Positions 7,163-16,122 of a DNA stretch of 19,957 nucleotides are shown here, piece by piece. The stretch spans positions 1 to 19,957 of the forward strand of contig CAJUGE010000039.1 of the NCBI GenBank assembly GCA_910586295.1, in the 5' to 3' direction. Every line of letters begins with the position of its first letter. Within the stretch, counting starts at the first letter, position 1. The notes under the pieces were generated by a model that saw nothing but the letters and a program-made list of their open reading frames with translations, searched no databases and had not been told where the DNA came from. Source of the stretch: an uncultured Bacilli bacterium. Its GTDB lineage: Bacteria; Bacillota_I; Bacilli_A; RF39; UBA660. The translations under genes were made by a program, and so were the position numbers.

Positions 7163-9929
7163 AAATATTATTTATAAAATGTATCTAAATGATTTTGATT
7201 CTTTCAAAACGGCTCAAGAATATAAAAATCCCAATTTTATCATATCAGAAGCATCTATAAAGGAATCAATAGAAGCAACAAAAACTAGGTTTGATTTTAT
7301 GCCGGAAGTAGTATTAAAGAATGGTGAAGAGAAGTATGTTATTAATAAAATAAAGTCTATTTATTCTATTTATCAAGAAGAAGGGGATGTAATTCTTGGA
7401 GATTATAATCACAATTATGATTGGTATAAAGATTTTTTAGATTCAAGTGATGTTAAAACGTATCACTGGGATAGATATAAAAATTATTTAGATACCCATA
7501 AACATTTTCCAAAAGAAATTATTAAAGTGTTAGAGCAAAAAACTTTGTTTAGCTTAATGTCATATTTAGGTAATCCTAATGAGGAACCATCATTTTCAAT
7601 AAGAGGATTGGTAGTTGGTGATGTTCAATCAGGGAAGACATCAAACTATTTAGGGCTAGTTGCCAAGGCTGCTGATGTGGGATATAAAGTCATATTTATT
7701 TTAACTGGAACAATTGAAAGTTTAAGAAAGCAAACACAACAGCGTGTAGAAGAGGGGTTTATTGGTTGGGACAGCTTTAATGGTGTTCCTGTTGGTGTAG
7801 GAAGAGGAGACCCAACACCTAAAGCTTTTACAAGCAGAGGCAAAGATTTTGTTGGAGCTGACAATCAAAATACTACATATAAATTAAGTAATTATTCATC
7901 AGAACCAATGATTTTTGTTTTAAAAAAGAACGTTTCAGTACTAAAAAAGGTTTATTCATCTCTTAGAACAATAAATACCACGGCTGTACAAAATAAGATT
8001 AATTATCCAGCTTTAGTTATAGATGATGAGGCGGATAATGCATCAATTAATACTAATAAGCCAGAACATGATCCAACTAAAATTAATATATACATTAGAA
8101 AACTTCTATCATTATTTACTAGAAGTAGTTATGTAGGTTTTACAGCTACTCCATTTGCTAATGTTTTTATTAGTTATGATAAAGAAGATGAAATGCTAAA
8201 AGATGATTTATTTCCAAGAGATTTTATTTATGCTTTAAAGTCACCTACTAATTATTGTGGAGCAAAGAAATATTTTGTTGAACAAAATAATAACATTCAA
8301 TTCATTGATGATGCAGATGAAGAATTATTTCCTATGAAGCATAAAAAGGAATGGGATGGAAATAGATTATTTAATTCTTTATATGAATCTGTCCGCACTT
8401 TCCTTCTATCAAATGCTATTAGAGATATTAGAGATATTGATAAAAATACTCATCGCTCTATGCTTATTAATATGTCTCGTTTTACCAAAGTTCAATCAAC
8501 TATAAGAGATATTGTTCAAGAGTATTTCGATGAGATTAAAAGAGCAGTTAAACAAACGCATAAATTATCAATGAGTTTGGCTTTGACAAATCCGTTAATA
8601 AAGGAATTAAAGAATACTTATGAAAAGCAATTTGCTTATTTGGAAGAGGAAAGCGGAAGTACATGGAGTAAAGTTTTTGAATGTCTATATGATTCAATTT
8701 CAAAAATAAAGATTGTTGTAGTTAACTCAGCAAAGAATTCTTCTAAACTTAATTATGATGAAACCAAAGAAGGATTAAGAGTAATAGCCGTTGGAGGCCT
8801 TGCTTTGTCAAGAGGCCTTACTCTAGAAGGTTTAATGACAAGTTATTTCTATAGGAATACTTCAACATTTGACGTTTTAATGCAAATGGGTAGATGGTTT
8901 GGATATAGGGATGGATATGCTGATCTTTGTAAGATTTGGCTCACAAGAACATCGTATAGTTATTATAAATATATTTACTTATCCACTGAAGCATTGAAAA
9001 ACGATATTAAAACTATGGGCGAAGAAAAAAGAAAGCCTGAGGATTTTGGTATTCGTGTTATGAACGATTCAATTGATTTAGGTATAACTGCAGCTAACAA
9101 AATGAGAAATACATCACGAAAAGTTATACGGAAATCATTCTATGGAAGTTTATTTGAAACTCCATATATTACTAGAGATTTAGATAATGTTGGTAAAAAT
9201 ATATTAAACACTTTAAAATTTTTGGATAAAATTAATAAAACTCAAAGAAATATTAATGTTAAGCAACATCCATATTTCAATAATATCAGTTATGAATATG
9301 TTAAGGATTTGATAGAATCTTTAATTATTCCAAGTGAATGTGATACCTATTTTGATAAAAAACAAATATTAACTTTCATCAAAAAGAATAAAGCAGATTT
9401 AACTAAATTTGATGTTTTGGTAATCGGAGGCCAACCTAAAATAGATGGCGGTGACAATCCATATAGATTTAAATATGACAAACTTGATATTAATATTCCC
9501 CTTGTAGGAAGAAAGTTTGATGTTAGAGATGGAAATATAAGAATGAGTAAAAATAGATTAAGATTAGGCGGATCTGCCGATACAAGCTATGGACTTGATA
9601 ATTCACAAATTCCATTAACTCATTCAAAAGCTCAAGACTACTTAATTGAAGGAAGGAATCCACTTTTAATTATTTATTTTATTAGACCATCTTTTCCAAA
9701 AGAATTAGATGAAGAAGATTTTGTTTCTGATAAGGATACGGGAGAAGACCTTGCTGATATGATGAAGCTACGTAAAGAGTTGGGAACCTTAAAATATCAG
9801 TATATTGTAGGTTATGCACTTGGTATTCCTCAAAAAACAGGTGCTTCATTTGAAACAATTATGTATACAGTTAATAAAACAGTTAATTACTTTGACAAAG
9901 ACCATGAAAATGAATCTGAGGAGGTATAA
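7152..9929 (+). CDS. Z1-domain SF2 ATPase/helicase-like protein of a restriction system
   Basis: This 925-aa protein shows the Z1 signature: Walker A GDVQSGKT at 156-163, Walker B VIDDEAD at 289-295 and motif III-like GFTATPFA at 329-336. The second SF2 lobe carries GGLALSRGLTLEG (548-560) and an arginine-finger motif MQMGRWFGYR (577-586). The Z1 family sits in operons with MORC-like GHKL ATPases and nucleases and is thought to translocate on or remodel DNA for the attached endonuclease. I see no nuclease motif in this protein itself; the cleavage activity probably comes from the next gene. It starts inside the end of the GHKL gene behind AAAGGAGAG and ends three bases before the next start. 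All ATPase motifs look intact, suggesting an active enzyme. Confidence 0.9.
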   Translation: MQDRNIIYKMYLNDFDSFKTAQEYKNPNFIISEASIKESIEATKTRFDFMPEVVLKNGEEKYVINKIKSIYSIYQEEGDVILGDYNHNYDWYKDFLDSSDVKTYHWDRYKNYLDTHKHFPKEIIKVLEQKTLFSLMSYLGNPNEEPSFSIRGLVVGDVQSGKTSNYLGLVAKAADVGYKVIFILTGTIESLRKQTQQRVEEGFIGWDSFNGVPVGVGRGDPTPKAFTSRGKDFVGADNQNTTYKLSNYSSEPMIFVLKKNVSVLKKVYSSLRTINTTAVQNKINYPALVIDDEADNASINTNKPEHDPTKINIYIRKLLSLFTRSSYVGFTATPFANVFISYDKEDEMLKDDLFPRDFIYALKSPTNYCGAKKYFVEQNNNIQFIDDADEELFPMKHKKEWDGNRLFNSLYESVRTFLLSNAIRDIRDIDKNTHRSMLINMSRFTKVQSTIRDIVQEYFDEIKRAVKQTHKLSMSLALTNPLIKELKNTYEKQFAYLEEESGSTWSKVFECLYDSISKIKIVVVNSAKNSSKLNYDETKEGLRVIAVGGLALSRGLTLEGLMTSYFYRNTSTFDVLMQMGRWFGYRDGYADLCKIWLTRTSYSYYKYIYLSTEALKNDIKTMGEEKRKPEDFGIRVMNDSIDLGITAANKMRNTSRKVIRKSFYGSLFETPYITRDLDNVGKNILNTLKFLDKINKTQRNINVKQHPYFNNISYEYVKDLIESLIIPSECDTYFDKKQILTFIKKNKADLTKFDVLVIGGQPKIDGGDNPYRFKYDKLDINIPLVGRKFDVRDGNIRMSKNRLRLGGSADTSYGLDNSQIPLTHSKAQDYLIEGRNPLLIIYFIRPSFPKELDEEDFVSDKDTGEDLADMMKLRKELGTLKYQYIVGYALGIPQKTGASFETIMYTVNKTVNYFDKDHENESEEV

Positions 9930-9932
9930 CAT

Positions 9933-10847
9933 ATGAAATTCGATGATATAAAAGAAAAATTAGAAAAAATTGAATACCCTTCTCGATATGTTAGAGTTAG
10001 TGTTATTCATCCTCTTGAATTATATTTAGGAAAGAATGAAAAAGGTTTTTTGACTCTTAGATTTAATGGTGATTTTACTCCTACAAAAGTTTTAGGTACT
10101 AATTTGATTGAGGTTAAACAAGTAAAAACATCAAATTATAATTCTATATTATTTTCATTTTTATCTGAAGATAATTTTACTCTATTTTATCATTTTTGCG
10201 AGGATATGATCACAGAAACAGAAAGTTATCAAGGAAACGAAGGGTATATAGAAATAATTAATAGATATAATCAATGGAAAAAGATGTTTACGGGAAATAA
10301 TAAGGTATTAACAGAAAATGAAGTTTTAGGATTATTAGGCGAACTATTATTCCTAAAGAATACTGCTATACCTACATATGGTGCTACTGATGGATTAAAT
10401 AGTTGGAGTGGTCCGGAGCCGACTCATAAAGATTTCTCTTATAAATCTAATTGGTATGAAATAAAATCAATTAATACATTTAAAAAAACAGTAACAATTA
10501 CCTCTTTAGAACAATTAGATAGCGAGCTTGAAGGGCACTTAGTAGTATATACTTTCGAGAAAATGAGTCCGAGTTTTGCTGGAGTATCATTAAATAAACT
10601 AGTATCAGAAATTTTAAGAGATTTATCTTTTGATATTGATAAGGATATATTTATTGCTAAACTCAAACAAGTAGGATACTCATATAATGAGATTTATGAT
10701 AACTATGTATTTAATTTAATAAAAAAAGAGTCTTACTTAATTAATAATGAATTTCCAAGAATTAAAGCAGATGATTTACAAAAAGGAATTACAAAGGTTC
10801 AATACGAAGTGTTGCTTTCGCTTATTGAGAAGAATAAGGAGAATTAA
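9933..10847 (+). CDS. PD-(D/E)XK motif protein (DUF4420-type nuclease subunit)
   Basis: This 304-aa protein contains LLGELLFL (134-141), then HKDF at 165-168 and YEIKS at 175-179. Together E137, D167, E176 and K178 fit the E...D...ExK active site of PD-(D/E)XK nucleases. The layout matches the DUF4420 family, which occurs beside Z1 and AIPR genes. It is likely the DNA-cutting subunit of the system, presumably acting with the Z1 ATPase. The gene is tightly packed: GAGGAGG lies just before its ATG, with three-base gaps to both neighbours, so it is made together with them. Catalytic residues appear complete. Cleavage has to be inferred from the motif. Confidence 0.85.
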   Translation: MKFDDIKEKLEKIEYPSRYVRVSVIHPLELYLGKNEKGFLTLRFNGDFTPTKVLGTNLIEVKQVKTSNYNSILFSFLSEDNFTLFYHFCEDMITETESYQGNEGYIEIINRYNQWKKMFTGNNKVLTENEVLGLLGELLFLKNTAIPTYGATDGLNSWSGPEPTHKDFSYKSNWYEIKSINTFKKTVTITSLEQLDSELEGHLVVYTFEKMSPSFAGVSLNKLVSEILRDLSFDIDKDIFIAKLKQVGYSYNEIYDNYVFNLIKKESYLINNEFPRIKADDLQKGITKVQYEVLLSLIEKNKEN

Positions 10848-10850
10848 TAT

Positions 10851-12947
10851 ATGAATCAAACCTATGAAGAATTTGAACAAGAGTTTTTAGATGATGTTAG
10901 AATTAATGCCCAAATAGAAGGAACAACTCCAGACGACTATTTTTTGAACGATATATTAGGCCGCCTTTCATCAATGGGAGAATTAGTCGATCCTCAAATA
11001 GCTCAAATGCAAAAGAGATGTAGAAATCAAAAGATAATGTCATTTGATGCATATGCATTTGATGAATCAGATAGATCTATTGTATTAATTACAAATGATT
11101 TTATTGATGATAAAAATGGCGTAATAAATAAGGCTCAAATCGAACAGCACAAACAAAGAATGCTTAATTTTTTACAAGAGGCCTATGATGAAAAATTAAG
11201 TCAATATTTTGATGTTACAGATAGCTTGCTTTTCACAGGGCGAGATATTGGAAAAAGAATGAAAATTAATTATGTTAATTTAGAAGAAGACACATCTATT
11301 GATAAAGTTAAATTGATTATTGTAACAAATAAACGATTAAGTGAAAAAATTAAAACTTTACCATCAGAAGATTTTAATGATAAAAAAGTAGAAATTAATG
11401 TATGGTCATTAACTAGATTATACGAATTGTATGAATCAGGTAGAGAAAAAGAGCCTATTATTATTGAAACAAATAAATATAACTTAGATGGTATACCGTG
11501 CATTAAAGCTGAAATGAGCGGCAATTTAGATTATGATGCTTATTTAGCAATAGTACCTGGAAGTTTTTTGCATCAAATATATTATGAACATGGCTCAAGA
11601 TTACTTGAGGGAAATGTTCGTGCTTTTCTAAGTAATAGAGGTAAAATTAATAAAGGAATAAGACTTACAATTAAAAATGAACCTACAAAGTTTTTCACAT
11701 ATAATAACGGAATAGCATGTACTGCATCCGAAGTAACTTTAACTAACGATGGACATAATATTATTGCCGTGGAAGATTTGCAAATAATAAATGGTGGTCA
11801 AACAACCGCATCGTTATCTTCAGCTGTGCTAAAAGACAAAATGTCTTTAGATAACATTTTTGTTCCTATGAAGTTAACTGTAGTCAAAAACGACGACTAT
11901 GACACAATGATTCAAAATATATCAAAATATGCAAATAGTCAAAATAAGGTTAAAGATTCTGATTTATTTTCAAATCATCCATTTCATAGAACATTTGAAT
12001 CATTTGCCAAAAGAATTCAAGCACCAGCTCACGGTGAATCTATACATAATACTATGTGGTATTATGAGCGATCTAGGGGGAAATATGAACAAGAACAATT
12101 CAAGTTTACTAAGAAAAGTGAGCGTGATAATTTTGTTAAAAAATTTCCTAAAAACCAAGTTATTAAAAAAGAAGAATTATCAAAATATTTTACATGTGCT
12201 GAATTATTAAGACCTGATCAAGTTAGTAAAGGTCCAGAAAAATGCATGTCTTTCTATGCTGAAAAAATAGATGATAAATTTCAAAAATCACCTGAAAGTT
12301 TTAATGATCAATTCTTCAAAAATTGTATTTGTTATACCCTTTTATTTAAAACAACTGATAAAATTGTTCATAAATCCGATTGGTATATATCAGAGACCTA
12401 TACAAAGCCAGGTGTAGTAGCATATACAATTTCTAAATTAATATATTCTATCCCAAAGGAATATTGTTTAGATTATAACACAATTTGGAGAAAACAAGAG
12501 CTTTATCCTTCTTTAATTGCTGAACTTGGGCGATTAGCCCATGAAACATTTAATTATGTGCAAGGTTTAAGCGGAAATGGAATGGAGCATTTTAAAAAAG
12601 AAGAAACATGGGAAAAGTATAAAAATATTAATTTCCAATTATCTGATGCTTTTTTAAAGGATTTAATTAAAAAGGAATTAATCGAATCTCAATCTCGAAG
12701 CGAAACTAAAGAGAAAAAGGAAACTAAGAAAATAAATATTGAAATAGAAATTGTTAATCTTGGTGGTAAATATTGGGAAAATCTAATTAATCAAGGATTA
12801 GAAAGACGCTTATTGTCCAGTACGGAACTAGACTTACTAAAATTAGCTTCAAAAATTGAAACTTCTGGTAAAATTCCATCACCAAAACAAGCACAATATA
12901 TTTGGAAAATTAGACAAAAATTAGAAGATGCAGGCGTTTTAGTATAG
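10851..12947 (+). CDS. AIPR-family (abortive infection phage resistance) protein
   Basis: This 698-aa protein matches the AIPR family, with the hallmark FFTYNNGIACTA (YNNG at 284-287) and QIINGGQTTAS (NGGQT at 314-318). Upstream, YDAYLAIVPGSFLHQIYYEHGSRL is also typical. The first 110 residues include FDAYAFDESDRSIVLITNDF, a beta-hairpin pattern seen at the N-terminus of many members; I see no clear nuclease motif there. The last 60 or so residues form a helical domain (GGKYWENLI to PSPKQAQYIWKIRQKLEDAG), often found as a C-terminal extension. Family members are named after lactococcal phage resistance, but the biochemical role is not settled. It starts three bases after the nuclease gene behind AAGGAG. 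Its stop codon lies within an inverted repeat that may control the methyltransferase. Confidence 0.88.
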   Translation: MNQTYEEFEQEFLDDVRINAQIEGTTPDDYFLNDILGRLSSMGELVDPQIAQMQKRCRNQKIMSFDAYAFDESDRSIVLITNDFIDDKNGVINKAQIEQHKQRMLNFLQEAYDEKLSQYFDVTDSLLFTGRDIGKRMKINYVNLEEDTSIDKVKLIIVTNKRLSEKIKTLPSEDFNDKKVEINVWSLTRLYELYESGREKEPIIIETNKYNLDGIPCIKAEMSGNLDYDAYLAIVPGSFLHQIYYEHGSRLLEGNVRAFLSNRGKINKGIRLTIKNEPTKFFTYNNGIACTASEVTLTNDGHNIIAVEDLQIINGGQTTASLSSAVLKDKMSLDNIFVPMKLTVVKNDDYDTMIQNISKYANSQNKVKDSDLFSNHPFHRTFESFAKRIQAPAHGESIHNTMWYYERSRGKYEQEQFKFTKKSERDNFVKKFPKNQVIKKEELSKYFTCAELLRPDQVSKGPEKCMSFYAEKIDDKFQKSPESFNDQFFKNCICYTLLFKTTDKIVHKSDWYISETYTKPGVVAYTISKLIYSIPKEYCLDYNTIWRKQELYPSLIAELGRLAHETFNYVQGLSGNGMEHFKKEETWEKYKNINFQLSDAFLKDLIKKELIESQSRSETKEKKETKKINIEIEIVNLGGKYWENLINQGLERRLLSSTELDLLKLASKIETSGKIPSPKQAQYIWKIRQKLEDAGVLV

Positions 12948-12958
12948 ACTTACTAAAA
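12937..12958 (+). promoter_or_regulatory. Inverted repeat spanning the AIPR stop codon, upstream of the methyltransferase
   Basis: TTTTAGTA (12937-12944) and TACTAAAA (12951-12958) are perfect inverted copies with a six-base spacer. No T run follows, so it is not a typical terminator. It may be an operator or an RNA hairpin that sets the level of methyltransferase relative to the rest of the operon. A weak TAATAT box follows at 12962-12967. Confidence 0.35.
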
Positions 12959-12968
12959 TTGTAATATG

Positions 12969-12995
12969 CCTCATTTTCTAATATGAAGAATGGGG
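12969..12995 (+). promoter_or_regulatory. Possible hairpin hiding the methyltransferase ribosome binding site
   Basis: CCTCATT (12969-12975) can pair with AATGGGG (12989-12995) through seven base pairs, one of them T-G. The pairing covers the GGGG that would serve as the Shine-Dalgarno site for the ATG at 13005, and also the alternative ATG at 12990. This could lower methyltransferase translation; unproven. Confidence 0.3.
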
Positions 12996-14285
12996 TATAG
13001 TTATATGAAAAAATTAAAAATTGTCGAACTATTCAGCGGTATTGGTAGCCAAGCTCGCGCATTAGAGAATGTTGGAATTAAAATTGATGTACAAGCTACT
13101 TGTGAATGGGACATACATGCTTTTATAGCCTATGATGCAATGCACAAAGGAACAAATATACTTGATGAAGTTGCAAAAATGACTAAGGAAGAAGTCTATG
13201 ATAAATTAAAAAACTATACTCTAAGTAATAATGGAAAAGATCCTATGACAACTAAAACCTTACATAGCTATAGTGAAGAAGTTTTAAAAAGAATACTTAC
13301 AGCTATAAAAAGGACAAATAATTTAGTCGATATAAGTGAAGTTACCTCAAAAAAAATGCCTAAGAAAACCGATCTGTTAACTTATTCATTTCCATGTCAA
13401 GATTTATCAAATGTTGGAGCGTTTCATGGCTATAACAAAGGAATTGATAAAGATTCAGGAAGTAGATCAAGTTTACTTTGGCAAGTTGGCAGGATATTAA
13501 CTGAAATGAAATCAAGTAATAAAAAATTACCAAGGTATCTCGTTATGGAAAATGTTCCAACATTGCTTTCAAAAAGGCATAAAGATAATTTTAACCTATG
13601 GATGGATGACTTGAAAGAGTTGGGGTATATTAGTAAGTATGTTCGTGTAAATGCTAGAAATTATGGCATCCCCCAAAATCGACCAAGATTACTAATGTTA
13701 AGTGTTTATGTTGGTGAGAATGAACTTCTTCAAAAAAAAGTAAACAATTTTTTTGAAAATTGGGGTAATAATGAAGAATACATTGTTGAACAATACCACA
13801 AATCAAAATTTTATAAAAGTATTGCAATTAAAGATTTAATTAGAGTTACTAATGATAAAAAATCAATTCTTTGGCTTGAAGCATTAGAATGTACTCCTAA
13901 TGACACACCTTCTAGAAGAAAAATTTGGGATGAAAACCCTAAAATTATTGATTCAAGTGGTCGCATAACAAAAGACCCGTACATAAGAACTATAACGACT
14001 AAACAAGATAGACACCCTAACTCGGGTAATATTTATATTGATACAAAAATTGCAGGAAGAGGAAAGTTTAGATATTTAACTCCCCGGGAGTGCTTATTAT
14101 TTATGGGGTTTGAAGATTTCGATTATGACAAAATTCAAAATAATAATCCTATGCAAAGAAAAAATCGTAAATTATTTCCAAGAGATAAAATCATAAGAAT
14201 GGCCGGAAATAGTATTCCTGTGAAAATGTTGGAAGGATTTTTTTATCAACTACATGATTTAGAAAAAATCATTAATAGTAAATAA
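12990..14285 (+). CDS. DNA (cytosine-5-)-methyltransferase
   Basis: The enzyme transfers a methyl group from S-adenosylmethionine to C5 of cytosine in a specific DNA site. All main C5 motifs are present: motif I ELFSGIGS at 13-20, motif IV with catalytic PCQ at 135-137, motif VI ENV at 187-189, motif VIII QNRPR, motif IX LTPRECLLFMGF and motif X AGNSIPV. The target-recognition region lies between VIII and IX; the site cannot be read from sequence. Two starts are possible: ATG 12990 (weak site) or ATG 13005, preceded by GGGG and giving MKKLKIVELFSG, the usual N-terminus; I lean to 13005. It is the last gene of the operon, 42 bases after the AIPR gene, and most likely marks self DNA against the upstream GHKL/Z1/nuclease/AIPR machinery. 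At 431 residues it is near the usual size and looks active. Confidence 0.93.
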   Translation: MGYSYMKKLKIVELFSGIGSQARALENVGIKIDVQATCEWDIHAFIAYDAMHKGTNILDEVAKMTKEEVYDKLKNYTLSNNGKDPMTTKTLHSYSEEVLKRILTAIKRTNNLVDISEVTSKKMPKKTDLLTYSFPCQDLSNVGAFHGYNKGIDKDSGSRSSLLWQVGRILTEMKSSNKKLPRYLVMENVPTLLSKRHKDNFNLWMDDLKELGYISKYVRVNARNYGIPQNRPRLLMLSVYVGENELLQKKVNNFFENWGNNEEYIVEQYHKSKFYKSIAIKDLIRVTNDKKSILWLEALECTPNDTPSRRKIWDENPKIIDSSGRITKDPYIRTITTKQDRHPNSGNIYIDTKIAGRGKFRYLTPRECLLFMGFEDFDYDKIQNNNPMQRKNRKLFPRDKIIRMAGNSIPVKMLEGFFYQLHDLEKIINSK

Positions 14286-14571
14286 AAGAAAATACAATTA
14301 ATTCTTTAAATTATCAAAATGATTAAATTAGCAATCAGCAATTTTATATGGATGAGATTTATCTAGATTTAGTCAAATATAATTTTCTTTTGAAAACTAG
14401 GATAATAGTCATAAAATAAAAAAATGAGATAAAAGTAGATAAACCTTATATATTGTTATTAGGCATCCTTTTAAATGAATATTTATTGGTAATGTATACA
14501 ACAAGAATTTAAAAAAACATTGATGTCTTCCATAATAAATAATATTTCTAACAGTATTATATAAAATTATG
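14286..14571. other. Gene-free gap between the two defence operons
   Basis: No gene of convincing length and no clear T-run terminator after the methyltransferase. A 23-codon open frame beginning near 14350 (MDEIYLDLVKYN...) has no ribosome binding site and is probably chance or a remnant. Confidence 0.5.
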
Positions 14572-14598
14572 ATTATTTAGTTTGCCAAACTAAATAAT
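14572..14598 (+). promoter_or_regulatory. 13+13 bp perfect palindrome (operator) over the ABC-3C promoter
   Basis: ATTATTTAGTTTG (14572-14584), one C, then CAAACTAAATAAT (14586-14598) form a perfect inverted repeat. It covers the -35 box of the promoter at 14582-14609, so a bound dimeric regulator would block RNA polymerase. The single-base spacer makes a DNA-binding site more likely than an RNA hairpin. Confidence 0.65.
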
Positions 14599-14609
14599 TT
14601 AATTATAAT
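14582..14609 (+). promoter_or_regulatory. Promoter of the ABC-3C operon
   Basis: TTGCCA (14582-14587, five of six to consensus), a 16-base spacer and a perfect TATAAT (14604-14609). Transcription should start near 14616, leaving only about 15 leader bases that contain AGAGG (14615-14619) before ATG 14631. Confidence 0.65.
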
Positions 14610-14630
14610 AAGAAAGAGGTGTTGTAAAAA

Positions 14631-15737
14631 ATGTCAAATCCAGGATTAATAACCAGTCATGCCTTTGAATACCAAAAATTAGTTTATTTTCATTATATCA
14701 TTTCTTCGTTCAATGTTTACAATGATTTTATTTATGAAGGAGAAGACGATATTGAGTGCAATAGTTTGTTAGATCATTCGATATATATTCAAGCAAAGAC
14801 GGGTATTATAAGTGAAGATAAAAAAATAAATATAATTTACAATTGGTTGCGAGTTTCAAATTGGAATAATGCAACGTATTGCCTAATACTTTCTCAAGAG
14901 CAATTGGTTGATATTGACGAAATGATTTTAAAAGCAAAGGATAATATTATAATAAATGGTGAAAAGTCTAATATTCGTTCTAATTTATACAAAGCCTATT
15001 CTTCTTGTCAAAATTGTGGTAGTTTTTCAATTGAAATATTGGAAGATAGACTAAAAAGTATTAAAAAGAATTTTAGGAAACGCCTTTTACCCTCTGAAGA
15101 AATATATTCTCAATTAAGCAAAAATTATAGTGATTCTTTCGTTAGTAATGAAAATGTTTTAGAAAGTCAAATTATAAGGAGATTGGATTTTCTAGCTGAA
15201 CGAGTTTTAAAGAAAATAAATGATACATTAGCACCATCTTATGAACATTCAGTTGTAATTAAACGGCCAGAGTTTAATGAATGGAATTATGAGGCGGTAG
15301 AAAAGTATAATTTAAATAATTTTAATGCAAGAAAAAGTAGAATTAATAAAAACTTTGCCATAGATGAGGGGCTGAGAGAAGTCATTCAAATGAGATACGC
15401 AAATTTAGAAGATGATGAAATATTAGATAATCTAATTAACAAAGTTTTATACGAGGATTTTAAGGATTTTTATATTTCTTCGTGTTATAGTGAAGAAATA
15501 GAGGGTATAGAAAGTAAAGCTTTTTATAATTATAAAAATAAAAAGAAGTACTTAAAAATTAAATCAGAATTAACATCTGAAATGTTGTTTTACGAAGTTA
15601 CAAATACTATAATAAACGATGTTTTAATAACGAAAATGAGTGATGCACAATTTTGTAGAATTGGGTGTTACATTTATTTATCGTCGGATTCGGTTGAAGA
15701 AGAAAAACAAATTTCATGGGAGGTAAAAGATGAATAA
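14631..15737 (+). CDS. ABC-3C system effector: nuclease-like N-terminus plus ABC-3C C-terminal domain
   Basis: This 368-aa protein starts with a restriction-fold pattern: helix AFEYQKLVYFHYII (11-24, E13), then YEGEDDIEC (35-43, D40) and SIYIQAKTG (50-58), giving D40 and the Q54-x-K56 variant of the ExK motif seen in DUF4297/Cap4-like nucleases. The C-terminal third (from about 215) has LDNLINKVLYEDFKDF-type helices that fit the domain by which ABC-three-component effectors join their partners. I could not confirm this by search. In such predicted systems the effector damages DNA when the ABC ATPase signals invasion. It is the first gene of the operon, under a palindrome-controlled promoter, with AGAGG before its ATG and an 8-base overlap with the next gene. 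The function is inferred from motif and context. Confidence 0.65.
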   Translation: MSNPGLITSHAFEYQKLVYFHYIISSFNVYNDFIYEGEDDIECNSLLDHSIYIQAKTGIISEDKKINIIYNWLRVSNWNNATYCLILSQEQLVDIDEMILKAKDNIIINGEKSNIRSNLYKAYSSCQNCGSFSIEILEDRLKSIKKNFRKRLLPSEEIYSQLSKNYSDSFVSNENVLESQIIRRLDFLAERVLKKINDTLAPSYEHSVVIKRPEFNEWNYEAVEKYNLNNFNARKSRINKNFAIDEGLREVIQMRYANLEDDEILDNLINKVLYEDFKDFYISSCYSEEIEGIESKAFYNYKNKKKYLKIKSELTSEMLFYEVTNTIINDVLITKMSDAQFCRIGCYIYLSSDSVEEEKQISWEVKDE

Positions 15738-16122
15738 TGAAGTTATATTTATTATGGAAAACATTACATTATTAGTAGAACTGCAAAAAAAGTATTGTTT
15801 TAAATCTATGTTTATGTTAATTTTTTCTGCTTTTACTATTGATAATATTAAAATAAATGTTAGAAATAATAACATTTTACAATTGTTTTTAGATGAGCTC
15901 CATATTAAATACATCTCATCTAAAAAAGAATTATCATATTTTTTTAAAGCTTTTAAGTTATTAGTGGATAGTGGAATTTTTGTATTTCATAATAACTCAC
16001 TAAGAATGATTCCAATGGAATATGAAATCAATAAATTATCTAATTCACAAATAAATATGCTTAATGAAATTTCTAAGTTAAGTGAGGAAAGTTTTGTTAG
16101 GATGGTGATTAACTATGTTTAA
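15730..16122 (+). CDS. ABC-3C system middle component (small helical protein)
   Basis: The 130-aa product is short, rich in hydrophobic helices and has no catalytic motif; CFKSMFMLIFSAFTID and SYFFKAFKLLVDSGIFVFHNNSLRMIPMEYEI suggest a helical/winged-helix-like fold. ABC-three-component operons always place a small middle component between effector and ATPase, and this one has the expected size and position. Its ATG overlaps the effector stop by 8 bases, behind GGGAGG, and its stop overlaps the ATPase start by 8 bases, so the three proteins are made in fixed ratio. Identity rests mainly on context. It could alternatively be a dedicated regulator of the palindrome upstream, but nothing in the sequence proves DNA binding. 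Confidence 0.55.
   Translation: MNNEVIFIMENITLLVELQKKYCFKSMFMLIFSAFTIDNIKINVRNNNILQLFLDELHIKYISSKKELSYFFKAFKLLVDSGIFVFHNNSLRMIPMEYEINKLSNSQINMLNEISKLSEESFVRMVINYV

Noticed and set aside
11929..12210. Plus-strand open frame of 93 codons inside the AIPR gene
   Set aside because: It is an alternative frame of a well-supported conserved gene and its product has low-complexity Ile/Leu/Lys composition.
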